A DNA stretch of 64,000 nucleotides. Origin: Anticarsia gemmatalis (taxonomy: Eukaryota; Arthropoda; Insecta; Lepidoptera; Erebidae). The position numbers and the translations under genes were made by a program. The notes beneath the pieces were generated by a model. That model made no database searches. It was not told the DNA's origin and was given only the letters and a program-made list of their open reading frames with translations. This document shows, piece after piece, positions 1 through 9,476 of the stretch (its first letter is position 1; each line of letters opens with the position of its first letter). The stretch covers positions 8,742,001 through 8,806,000 of the forward strand of contig NC_134766.1 of NCBI RefSeq assembly GCF_050436995.1, in the 5' to 3' direction.

Positions 1-256
1 TGTATAATATGTAGTGTGTGTATTGAATGTATATTCTGATTGCAAATGTGTATGTAATTGATGATGAATAGTGTATAAGCATGCACATTAAACAATCAAG
101 AAGTTGAGATATTGAATGAATATAATATGAAAACAAACAAAATGTTTTAAAAGCCAGTAAACTAACAGAAAATATTGTAAAACTATTTAGAAACAAGTAA
201 CATAGCAAGGCAGTAATTAGTACGAATGAATTAGGGTCGCTTATACTCGTATCTAG
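1..256. other. AT-rich non-coding DNA downstream of a LINE-type ORF
   Basis: No open frame or recognisable RNA gene is visible. The stretch follows the stop codon of the antisense ORF1-like gene at 257-1261. In an intact LINE, ORF2 would begin here, but nothing resembling an endonuclease or reverse transcriptase is seen, so the element is either truncated or its ORF2 has been lost. Confidence 0.6.
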
Positions 257-1261
257 TCACATTTTCTGCAATTTAAGAGCTTCAAGGTCGGACTCTTGAT
301 CTATTCTTCTTGCCTGCGCCCCCTCCTTCTTTTTTATATAAATTTTACCATGTGAAGTCCAATGGTAGGCATAATCATTTAGTTTCGCGAACTCTCTTGT
401 CTGGTAATACAATTTCTTAGTTTTATAGGTAAGGCTCTCTGAGACAAATATGGGATTGTTGCCGGGCAATTTAATGTGGGAGGTGTTTAGCCGGTTGTTC
501 TTGTGTTCACGATTGTACTTCTTTATGTTAGTAAAAACTTTATCTTTGGTAATAATTGACGTGAATTCAGCAGTTATCGGCCCGCAAAATTGTGGATTCT
601 TAATGTTGCTAATTCGATATACATCTCTTAGTTCTACCGTTTGAATTGTTGTATTTGCCACAGATCCAATTTTCTGAACTATATTTATGAGATCCTCCTT
701 AGTCTCACCTGATATTTTAGGAACATTGCGAATTTCTAGGCTTGCGGCTTTGGAATTTCGTTCCATGACCTCAACTTTTTCCTCCAGAGACTGTATGTAG
801 CCTAATGCAGCCTTCCTTTCTTCATCGAAATGCGCCAATCTGCTCAACAGATCGTCATATTTATGACTTAGAAATTCTACCGTGGCCTTTAGTTCCGTGT
901 TTTGAGCTTTTATCTCGTCTAGATTGCTTTGCATCGAACAAAATCTTTCACTCTGATCTTTCCTTAACATTGTAATGGAAGACATAATATCCTCACGAAG
1001 AGCTTCTAAATGAGATGACTGATCACACTCATGTTTGCGCTTTTGTCGTTTGGTTATTCTATCTAGCGTTACCTCTGATTTGGGCGTAGTTAAATCAGGC
1101 TCAGAACTGTGGTGAGCGATACCTACGGTGTTGCTTTTCGGTGGTGTCCGCTGTGAACTCATTTCGAGTCCGAGTTCGTGCGCCTGTCCTACGGTATTAA
1201 TCTTAGTAGTTGCGTGTTGCTCTGCTTTTTTCCACAGGCGTTTAGTCCTGCGCAAGCGCAA
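257..1261 (-). mobile_element. LINE ORF1-like protein with coiled coil and baculovirus-FP-like C-terminal region
   Basis: Intact 334-aa frame on the minus strand. The N-terminus is basic and polar (about residues 1-85). A long heptad-rich helix follows (about 90-175, with LRKDQSERF, LDEIKAQNTEL and YIQSLEEKVEVMERN), then a globular part (about 178-330) beginning LEIRNVPKISGETKEDL and containing VYRISN, GPITAEF and LYYQTREFAK. Coiled coil plus this C-terminal region is typical of ORF1 proteins of lepidopteran CR1/Zenon-type LINEs, which resemble baculovirus FP25K. It would be a nucleic-acid-binding retroelement protein. No ORF2 follows. A GC-richer stretch at 1262-1390 may be the element's 5' UTR. 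A domesticated gene cannot be excluded but nothing here favours it. Confidence 0.7.
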
Positions 1262-1893
1262 ACGTCAGTGTCAGATGCTAAAGGTGAGATGGTTGTGACT
1301 CACGTGCGTTAGACAGAGACAGGTAGCGTGCGGTGCTCTTCTCGCGTCGCTCGCCGCAGCACTCGATCTCTTGCAGAACTATGCGCGCCTGGTACTTTGC
1401 GAGTGTAAACTTTAAGTAAATTTGGATATTTGTTATGAATATTTGAGACAAAAATTAAAAATTAAATTACGTTGACACGTCCATTCGGAATAGCGGTCCG
1501 GGGGGAAGAGGAATTTAAAGTGGGATTTCTTTTCTAATGAGTTGTTTGAAGTGTTTATCTCTTTAGGTGTATATTAATCTATAAAGATACAATATTGTTA
1601 ATTGAAAAAACGTTTTTAAACACAATTTTTCCATTCACCCCTTTGGTCGTTTCGATTCACCCCTATCGCTGGGTGAATAGAAATTGACCATTTTTTAAAT
1701 GAAATATCGTAAAATTATGCATGTTCTTGGACAAATATAGTTTTAACTCTTTTTTCATGGCGCCGGACATGATATAAAATAACCCGACAATAAAAATAAC
1801 AAGTTATTCGCAACAAATTTTTAGGACAAAGTTGAAAATCGTTTCTATTCACCCCGTTTTACGGTACCTATAACGTTATTGTTTTTCCTACAG
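1262..1893. other. LINE 5' flank and intron of the sugar transporter
   Basis: The first 130 bases are GC-richer and probably belong to the 5' end of the LINE. The remainder is AT-rich intronic DNA leading to the acceptor TTTTCCTACAG at 1883-1893. No further exon of the transporter is recognised here, so the missing 5' exons should lie left of the window. Confidence 0.5.
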
Positions 1894-2831
1894 ACACTGT
1901 TATTCATCACAGCCTTAGTATCAGGACTGAGTATGGTGGCCCTCGCGTCTTGGTTCTTGGCACGAGATAATGGAATCCACGCTCCATCCTGGCTGCCTAT
2001 AGCAACACTTTGTCTGTGTATCTTCTGTGATTCGTTCGGTCTAGGACCCATGTCTGTCATCATTACAGGAGAGATATTTTCGTTTAAGGTAAGATAATAT
2101 TTAAGTATTGGTTTCTGTTCCACAGTTGAATCGTTGACTATAAAGGATCATAGATATTCTTTAAAAATAAGAATTCCAGCTTAATTCTCTGTATTTGTGT
2201 AGACAGTAACTCGCTTCTCGCCCTTTTGGCAAAGATCAAAGTGTTTAGACAGTAACTACCATGATTTTTATAGTATCAAACGATTTTTATTTTTCTGGTT
2301 TTTGATGTGTATTTTATTTTAACTTTTGCCAGACGATGCTTATTAAACAATTAGTTGCAAAATATAACCAGTTTGGAACAAAAATATAAAATAAAACAGG
2401 GTTAACGCAATAAACGAAATGCCAAAAATACTAAAAACTTAGCTTTACAAAATAGCACCTCCTAAAACAGCTCCTCTTTATAACGGCCCTGTTTCCTATC
2501 ATTTTTGTTTTGTGGTTTTATAAGTATCTATTAAAATTTCCAGTACCGTGGCACAGTGATGGCAACAGCCATGGCATCAGCATCATTGTCTGCCTTCCTT
2601 CAAATGCTGTTCTTCAAGCCCATCGTCAGTACCATAGGGATTCACGTCGCCTTTTACGCATTCGGTGGAGTCTGTCTCATCACGGCTCTGTACGTGATCT
2701 TGTGCATACCAGAAACCAAGAAGAAGTCCCTTGAAGAAATATACGAATGCTTGAAGACAAAGAAGGAAAAACTGTTGGAAGCGGAGAGCGGGACCCAGGA
2801 GAAGAAAGAGAAAGAGAAGAGTCAGGTGTAG
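1894..2831 (+). CDS. MFS sugar (trehalose-type) transporter, last two exons
   Basis: Two coding exons, 1894-2088 and 2544-2831, join in phase 0 (TTTAAG|GTAAGA to TTTCCAG|TACCGT) to give the last 160 aa of a 12-helix major facilitator. The sequence shows three hydrophobic helices (LLFITALVSGLSMVALASWF; WLPIATLCLCIFCDSFGLGP; FYAFGGVCLITALYVILCI). They are followed by the cytosolic signature PETKKKSLEEI, matching the PETKGKSLEEI of Tret1-like facilitated trehalose transporters, and a lysine/glutamate-rich tail. The segment SFKYRGTVMATAMA fits the loop and helix after TM10. The stop is TAG at 2829-2831 and an AATAAA lies immediately after it at 2832. The 5' exons are outside the window. It is unrelated to the receptor cluster and marks its left flank. 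Confidence 0.9.
2200..2257 (+). pseudogene. Truncated U2 snRNA retro-pseudogene with 12-bp target-site duplication
   Basis: Bases 2212-2245 match the 5' end of U2 snRNA (CGCTTCTCG-CCTTTTGGC-AAGATCAAAGTGT). They are flanked exactly by direct repeats TAGACAGTAACT at 2200-2211 and 2246-2257. Only about the first 35 nt of U2 are present. The duplication indicates LINE-mediated reverse transcription and insertion. It lies in the sugar-transporter intron and is non-functional. Confidence 0.75.
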
Positions 2832-3204
2832 AATAAAATAGTAGAATAGATAGTGTCCTTTTATTTACAGTTACTTTTGCAATACACGCACGTAAAGAAC
2901 AATTCAGTTACGTCTCCTCCTTAGAAAGAAATTTGATTACAATCAAAATTTACAAAGAATGGCTGTTGATGGTATAAAAATAGCCAATATGCAATTATCA
3001 CTAAACACATCATTTAAAACCTTATTGTCACACAACAAAATATTCTTGAGCGCCTAAAAGACTTGGTAAGAACCTTTTAAGTACTTTTCTAGTTTGTGAT
3101 ATTTTTCTCGGCCATTTTATCTTGTACCGCTTTTGATAATAATTCGATGGTTTACCTTTGAAATTTTACCTAAAAGCTGATTCAACCTCTCAATTGTCAT
3201 TGCT
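2832..3204. other. Intergenic DNA between sugar transporter and GrA
   Basis: Contains the transporter's AATAAA signal at 2832-2837. The rest is AT-rich, with no gene or recognised repeat. The transporter and GrA converge here. Confidence 0.6.
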
Positions 3205-5446
3205 TTAAACAAACGCAAATTGTAATAAAACAATAATATAGTTAGCCAATAGCACGGCGAGCTCTTTAGGGAGGGCGGCGTCTACTACAAACACTCCATA
3301 TACATTCATCTTACTAAACGTAGCACGGTTCAAACGAAGCACGTTCCTGCAAAGCCTCTTGCTTCCCACTGAAACAATATTACATTTTATTTTAAAATTT
3401 CCTTCGCTATTTCAGCTACTTTTTTACACACATAAAATCACGCTGTTTTAAACGAAGATGTAGGCAGTGGTAAATGAAATACATCCAAGTCCTCGCATTT
3501 TCAATTTAATTCCCATGTAATAAGGGAGAAGCCTATTGCCATTAAACAAACACGTTACCAAACTTTAGAGTATCTTTGAGAATACTCTAAAGGCTCGCCC
3601 GAACCCGGTTTCCTACACGAGACTTTTAGTTTCTTGCTAACTCTTCTTATAAGGCCTTTTCCGAGCTAGTGGTAGATTCACTAATTGTAACGACCAGCAT
3701 AAGTGTCGATATTTGACCTAAATGAATAAATGATTTGATTTTGTTTGACACGTCATGACTATCAGCAGTCCTATATACTATATACTTCAGAAATTACCTG
3801 TTTCTTGGTTAACCAGTAATAAATGCGCGCAAGTAGAATTCACATCTTCAATGTCCATATAAATCTCCTCACATCCTCTACAGAAGAAACTGATGAACGT
3901 CAAATTCTTTAGAGCCCATGTCGAAGTTACGAAGCCGAGTGAAAAGAAGGCACTCTTATCCAATCCCTGAAGAAACATAATTGTTATAGTAAGCTTTCCG
4001 TTTGCATTTGTTGGAATAAAAATAAATAATTTTAACCCATTACTGTCCCACTGCTGGGCAAGGGTCTCCTTCCGTAATGAGGGAGGGGTTAGGCCTTGAG
4101 TCCACCACGCTGAACCACCAAGTGCGGGTTGGGGACTTTGCCCTCAAAAAATGTATTAAACAAATTTTTGGGCATGCAAGGTTTCCTCACGATGTTTTCC
4201 TTCACCGTTGGAGCATGTGGTAATTATTCCTAATACACACATAACAAATACAAACCCTTGAAAAGATTCCGCTTTTTACCATCTCCAAATATATTTCAAC
4301 ATACATCAAGCTATGAAATAATGTGTCAAATGAATGGAAAAATATCTGAAACAGAATTTAATTTTAATACTATTATTTCTTTCTCTTTTTCATACATGTT
4401 ATAAATCCCATATGGTAGTGGGGCGTAGCAGTGGTAAAGTATTTCTGTATTTTTATTATTTGCTAAATTATATTTTAACTGAGAATATACTTAAATGATT
4501 TTTTTTCTGCTGCTGAAGACTTTCTTGACGCTCGAACAATAATTTTAATTGCAACAGATTTGAGTCTATACAACTGGTGGTCTTAAATTCCAAAGCATTA
4601 CTCTACAAGTTTTCTCTAAGTAAGAGTGTAAATCAGTTGTTCTCATATTGTGTAATGAATTATTATGTGTTACCTTTTAATTAGTTTTGAGGATTCATTT
4701 ATACTGTTATAAAATCTTACCGATATTTGGGAGACGTTTTTGGAAATTTCAAACGCTTCTAGTATATCCTTATAAGCTTTCAATAGGTCTTTAAATACAT
4801 TTTCTTTATTTTCACCACGTTCCAAACAACGTTTATTCTGATATTTGACCTCAGAAATCCAAGCTGATAATACATTACTTATAATTTTGTTTAAACAGCA
4901 ACCGTACATTAAGTAAGCATCGAAATATATCAAAGAAAAGTAATACAACGCATAAGAAATATCATTTTTGAAAATAAAAAACAGAAAATAAGTAAAGAAG
5001 TGTGAAAGAAAGTGAACCCAGTTTTCTATGACCAACCGTTTATATTTATCAAAGTGGATTAGTCTGATAGAACTTTGTATTTTTAAAATCATCCGAACAT
5101 ATTTTTTACTAGAAATGATATTATGAATGTAGTAAACGATAAACGCGCACATATAAACGGTGTAGCTTAAAGAGAAATTAACAAGCATCAAAGTGTTGAA
5201 CGCCATAAGTTTGAAATGAGACGTATTTAAAACATGATTAAAATTGAACAATGCAAACAAGCCTGTACCGAAGAACCCGACGACGTTATTGAATAAAACA
5301 TTCGGAGTAATAAAATTATCTTTGATGTCAAATTTTGATATGAAGAACATGTACTGCATAATTCGTAAAGGCAAAAGGACACTTTGTAAGTCTTTGTCGA
5401 TAAAATTGTTGATGGATGAAGGTTTGAAGATGGTAACTTTGGTCAT
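3205..5446 (-). CDS. Gustatory receptor, four exons, complete (GrA)
   Basis: Exons on the minus strand are 5446-4721, 4345-4256, 3966-3798 and 3368-3205, with intron phases 0, 0, 1, encoding 382 aa. Exon 1 has the DKDLQSVLLPLR lead-in, then hydrophobic segments at about residues 50-70, 84-110, 142-160 and 164-190. Exon 3 carries the sixth and exon 4 the seventh, ending NYIIVLLQFAFV, the TYxxxxxQF-type insect Gr signature. An in-frame ATG exists upstream at 5512, but sister genes begin just before the DKD motif, so 5446 is preferred. The exon-2 donor (AAGG|GTTTGT) is weak. Intron 1 or 2 spans a dispersed repeat at 4035-4252. Closest relatives are GrB and GrC; GrB starts 1.05 kb away head-to-head, so the two could share a regulatory region. 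Role: candidate bitter-type taste receptor in the dendrite membrane; the ligand is unknown. Confidence 0.92.
3600..3750 (+). repeat. 3' tail of a lepidopteran LINE (AATGAATAAATGATTTGATTTT end)
   Basis: The stretch TTTCTTGCTAACTCTTCTTATAAGG to AATGAATAAATGATTTGATTTT matches, in opposite orientation, the stretch at 23395-23580. The AAATGAATAAATGATT ending is the usual 3' terminus of a 5'-truncated LINE. It lies in intron 3 of GrA. Confidence 0.55.
4035..4252. repeat. Dispersed repeat R1
   Basis: Contains CCCACTGCTGGGCAAGGGTCTCC, GGCCTTGAGTCCACCACGCTG, AGTGCGGGTTGGGGACTTTG and TCCTTCACCGTTGGAGC in order. The same blocks recur in the same order at 26824-27040, and inverted or partial forms occur at 10180-10350, 15165-15225 and 36757-36845. 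It has no coding capacity. This copy sits between exons 2 and 3 of GrA and touches the exon-2 donor region. Confidence 0.7.
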
Positions 5447-6492
5447 TGTGTAGGCGACAAAAATATATTTTGTAACAATAATATTTACTAGTCGTTGACA
5501 TCCGACAAGCACAAAGACAGGAAATAGAATAAAATATTGATTTTAATTACGTTGAAATGACAACAAGGCGTCATTAAAAATCTATTTGTTAGTTTGATAT
5601 TCTTTTGTTATGACAATGGGCTTGTTCTATTAAAAAAATGTGGTAATGAAACCACAAATCAAACATTGACTGCCTTCGTGGTTTAGGTCGCCACGCCAAT
5701 ACCATTGCGTCAGGAGGTCTTGGGCTCGATTCCCACACAGAGTAATTATTTGTGCGATCCACAAATAATTGTTTCGGTTCTGGATGTACTTTGTGTCGTA
5801 TGTTTGTAAAAGTCCCCGCGTCACAAGAGCAATTCCTAATGCGGCAGTTGTTTTTTTTTAAATAAATTTCGAAAACATTGACGGTAGGTTTTTACGGTGT
5901 GATGTTTAAATGTTGAAGTGTTTACATAGATACCTATTAAAAATATTAATATAATTGTTATAGACTTAACGTTGGATATCAATAAAAAAATTATCTGTCT
6001 TTCACCAGCACGCGATATGATAAATTTAATATTTTTAATGATAGATCATAATTCTACATTTTATTTATTGAATCCACTTCGGGAAAACTATAAATGAATA
6101 TGATTACGATATTTATCAACTTATAGAGCCCTTTAATATTTAGTTACTTGAAAAAATCATACATATTTTGTCCTACAAACATTAAAAAGTAAATCTCATG
6201 TTCGATTTAATTTATTTGATTTGTTCAATTAACTAGGGCAAAAACAGTCGAAAAATAAATGTTATGCTTTGATCGCTTATGTTTGCATAAAAATATTTGC
6301 AAGTAAGTAAGTGAGTTTTGACAAATTACATTTCGGACTCGACCTTCAATTTCGAAGTGTCAACATCCTATGCTTACATTTTCTGCAATAACATTTCAAG
6401 TTGTACCTACCTTAATTACAAACATTTAAAAGATGTCTCGTCCATTCTTAATCTATTTTAGCTACAGAGCAGTCTGCGTACAAAATATAATA
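5447..6492. other. Head-to-head intergenic region GrA/GrB
   Basis: Shared upstream region of two divergent receptor genes. It contains a tRNA-derived SINE (5668-5871); the remaining sequence is AT-rich without recognised elements. No convincing core promoter can be assigned. Confidence 0.5.
5668..5871 (+). mobile_element. tRNA-derived SINE (full-length-like)
   Basis: The head resembles a tRNA gene, with an A-box-like TGGTTTAGGTCGCCACG and a B-box-like GGGCTCGATTCCC. The body is GTTTCGGTTCTGGATGTACTTTGTGT to AAAAGTCCCCGCGTCACAAGAGCAATTCC, ending in an oligo-T/A tail. A second near-complete copy lies at 28828-29022 and fragments occur elsewhere. Typical of noctuid SINEs. Confidence 0.8.
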
Positions 6493-8531
6493 ATGGAAGT
6501 TAAAGTCGGCAACGGTGCTTATAGTGACAGTTTCTTAGACAAGGAATTTCAAAAGATACTCCTACCTATACGAGTCACGCAATACATATTTTGCTTATCC
6601 AAGTTCAAGATTAAACATAATTGTATCAGACCTAACAGTCTGTTTTATAATATTCTATCTTTCGTCGGTATGGCGATCTTCATGTTATTCAATCTCAATA
6701 CAATCACTGTTGGAAGAAACTTTAAAAACCTAACCGTCAGCAAGTATATGTTCGTCATGATTATCCTAAACGCCGTTTTGTACGCTTCAGCTTTCTTATT
6801 ATTCTACATTCTCAACGTTATACAAAGTAGACAGCACGTAGAAATGATTTTGCATATCCAAAAAGCTTTCAGAATCGTCGATTACAAGAACTACAAGAAG
6901 TACATTTCTGTAAAATGGGGTTATATCCTGAGAAATTCTGGTGCTTATTTTATGTTTCTTATCGCCAAATTAGATATATTTGTAGCTACTTACTTCTTCT
7001 CTTTGGTTTATTTTGATGTCAATTTGACGTATGCTAGGACTATTACGGACTTGATAATAGGTGGCTTGTCCGCTTGGAAGTCGGAGTTACAGTATCATAC
7101 TAAGCGCTGTTTGGAGCTGAATGTTGATGAAGAAGAAATTTGGAAGGATCTGTGGCAAGCGTACAGTGACTTGATGGAAGCATTTAATATATTCAAGACT
7201 GTGTTCCAAATCTCAGTAAGGTTTTTTTTTAAGTTTCTGTTGAACAAACAAGTTTGTTTCTTTAATTTTTCTTTCAGTAAAATATTCTTTAATTTACTTG
7301 TTTCAGGTTTTATTTACGACGTTAGACACGCTATTCCACGCATTACTGTACGTCCAGTCGTTTATAGAAGTTGCCCATTCTCAGAACCTAACGAATGATT
7401 TTAGTGTAAGTAACGTTAATCTATCTGTCTATTCAGTCTTTTTCTCCCTACGATTAAGTCTTCCCCCTCAGTACGCCATTTTTTACGATCAAGCGCTTGT
7501 GTCATCCATTGCAATCCTATACATTTCACGACGTCATCCAACCATTTAGATATAAGCTTTCCTTGCGTTCCATCGCCGCCAGTCCGTTACTGCTTTGGTC
7601 CACCTAACGTCTTCACATCTTGGCAAGTGCACTGCCCATTGCTATTTCAGATTGGTTGCCATTTGAATGAAGTGCGGGTTGAGGACTTGGCATATCCTCA
7701 AGAACTATTAGAAACATTAATTTAAATTTTTGTGTATTTAATTGCAGGAAGTGTTTCCATTGATCCGTTTCTTTGCTATTATCTGGGTGATAAAGAACAT
7801 AGTGCTCATCAGAAAGTTCAGTATCAGTTGCGACCAGTTGTACAACACAGTTAACGATGTTGATGCTGATTGCTGTCAGTTGTTGGGCATCAACCAAGAC
7901 TTAAGTTAGTGGTATAAGCACTGCATAATATTTCAGAATTGTTTCTAAGTCGTTGTCAGGCCAATCATTTATTGCAGTATCGCTTAAAGTACTGTATACT
8001 AATCACTACAGTGTACTGTTATGGCAGCAGACTCTTCCCACAAGAAATAAAATTATATTTTTTTTAAATTCCTGAATTTGTTTCTTGTTTGATTTCTCCA
8101 ATCAACATGATACAATAATATGTGATTGTAAGTGCAGGGATCATTTAAAAATAATAATTTAGCCTTTTATAGTTTATTTACGTTTTTCTATAATTGTAAA
8201 TATTTTCTTTTTTGTCATAGTCATAGTCTAGCTTAGTATAATAGAAATTTGTATCACCAAAATCCAACTCAAATACGATTGTAATACTGTCTCTGTATGG
8301 TAAAGGACAATGGCAATAAATAATAGGATTAAAATTTACTCTTCCTTTAACTATTAATTCGTCATTTCAGCGGGAAGCAAGCGTCTCTGCAAGCAAGTAT
8401 TACACATGAACCGAGGGTCGTTCAGTAAGATGACTGCTTGTCGCGTGTTCACCATTGACGCGTCACTATCAAAGAATCTAGGCGGACTAGTGTGCTCTTA
8501 CACTATTGTTTTATTACAGTTTACTGCATAG
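6493..8531 (+). CDS. Gustatory receptor, four exons, complete (GrB)
   Basis: Exons 6493-7215, 7307-7405, 7748-7904 and 8371-8531 (phases 0, 0, 1) encode 379 aa. The start at 6493 (MEVKVGNG) precedes LDKEFQKILLPIR; an in-frame ATG at 6433 would add 20 residues that sister genes lack. Splice sites are strong (TCTCA|GTAAGG; TTTCAG|GTTTTA; TTTCAG|CGGGAAG). The LSKFKIKHNCIRPN block, the ILNVIQSRQHVEMILHIQ helix and the SLVYFDVNLTY segment align with GrA and GrC. Exon 4 contains SKMTACRVFTIDAS and ends SYTIVLLQFTA, so the signature is kept but the terminal F is replaced by T. Intron 2 carries a LINE reverse-transcriptase tail in antisense. GrB is convergent with GrC. Confidence 0.93.
7425..7592 (-). 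mobile_element. LINE reverse-transcriptase C-terminal fragment
   Basis: Read on the minus strand this short frame encodes GKLISKWLDDVVKCIG followed by LQWMTQALDRKKWRTEGEDL. This is the conserved end of many lepidopteran LINE ORF2 proteins (RWxDDh...W...AxDRxxWRxxGE). A stop lies shortly upstream, so it is a dead fragment inside GrB intron 2. Confidence 0.6.
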
Positions 8532-9476
8532 TCTTGGTTATCATCATTCACAGTTTTAGTCTACTCACTGCTAAGTACAGTGCACGCGAAAAATAATTAT
8601 ACATTTTATCATTTTCAAAAGCATAATTTAAGTATTGTTTTAAAGAAGTATTTAAAATGTGACAGTGTACATGTACATATTTTTGAGCCTCGATATTTTT
8701 ACTTAAATTGGCCCATGTTATAATTCTCGGTTGTTTTTTAAAAAAAATCTTATCTCATTAATGTTAAAATTTTAATGTTAATTAAGGTTTTAACCAACTT
8801 TTATCTATACTAATCTATACTATATACTATAATATAATATATAATATTTAATATAATATAATAAAGCTGAAGAGTTTGTTTGTTTGAACGCGCTAATCTC
8901 AGGAACTACTGGTCCGAGTTGAAAAATTCTTTCAGTGTTGGATAGTCCATTTATCGAGGAAGGCTTTATCATCACGCTACAACCAAAAGGAGCAGAGAAC
9001 CAGTGAAAAATGTTACAAAAACGGGAAAAAATTTGACTCATTCTCTCTTATGTGACGCAAGCGAAGTTGCGCGGGTCAGCTAGTAACAATATAAAAGAAC
9101 ATTGCACTATGCGTATTGACAATTCTGATTATCGTTGTTAGATGGATGAAATAAAAATTCAATAATTTTTGTGATTTATTGAACTATTTGAAAATTTACA
9201 AAATACACGAACAGTTAGCATAATCTTACTAAATAAAATTACAAAACAAGAAGTTCTATCCATTTCCTGAAGCGACGATAACAAACCACTTAGGTATGAG
9301 CCGTTTATTAAGCTATAAATACCTATTTCAATTGTATTTTTTTACGAGTAATCTATCATAAATTCGATACAAAGAAGATTTGTAAAAAATATCAAATAGT
9401 TTTAATCAGGCTATAGTTCTACTTTAACATGAAATAATTTGTTACGAAAGTATCAAATACATTAAGAATAGTTTGA
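8532..9476. other. Convergent intergenic region GrB/GrC
   Basis: Holds a short Helitron (8804-9083). No coding sequence or RNA gene is seen in the rest, which is AT-rich. Confidence 0.6.
8804..9083 (+). mobile_element. Non-autonomous Helitron, 280 bp
   Basis: Starts TCTATACTAATC, runs through GAAGAGTTTGTTTGTTTGAACGCGCTAATCTCAGGAAC, and ends in a GC-rich hairpin (GACGCAAGCGAAGTTGCGC) followed by GGGTCAGCTAG|T. TC...CTAG ends, a subterminal hairpin and no target duplication (insertion at A|T) are the Helitron hallmarks. Copies of the same family occur at 21562-21835, 31998-32073, 35819-36067 and 43321-43579. Confidence 0.8.

Noticed and set aside
257..1261. Integrated baculovirus gene
   Set aside because: FP-like regions are common in LINE ORF1 proteins, and no other viral gene is nearby.
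2212..2245. Functional U2 snRNA gene
   Set aside because: Only the first 35 nt or so exist and they are bounded by a target-site duplication.
5447..5512. Upstream start for GrA (22 extra residues)
   Set aside because: GrB and GrC begin just before the DKDxQ motif; the extension has no counterpart in them.
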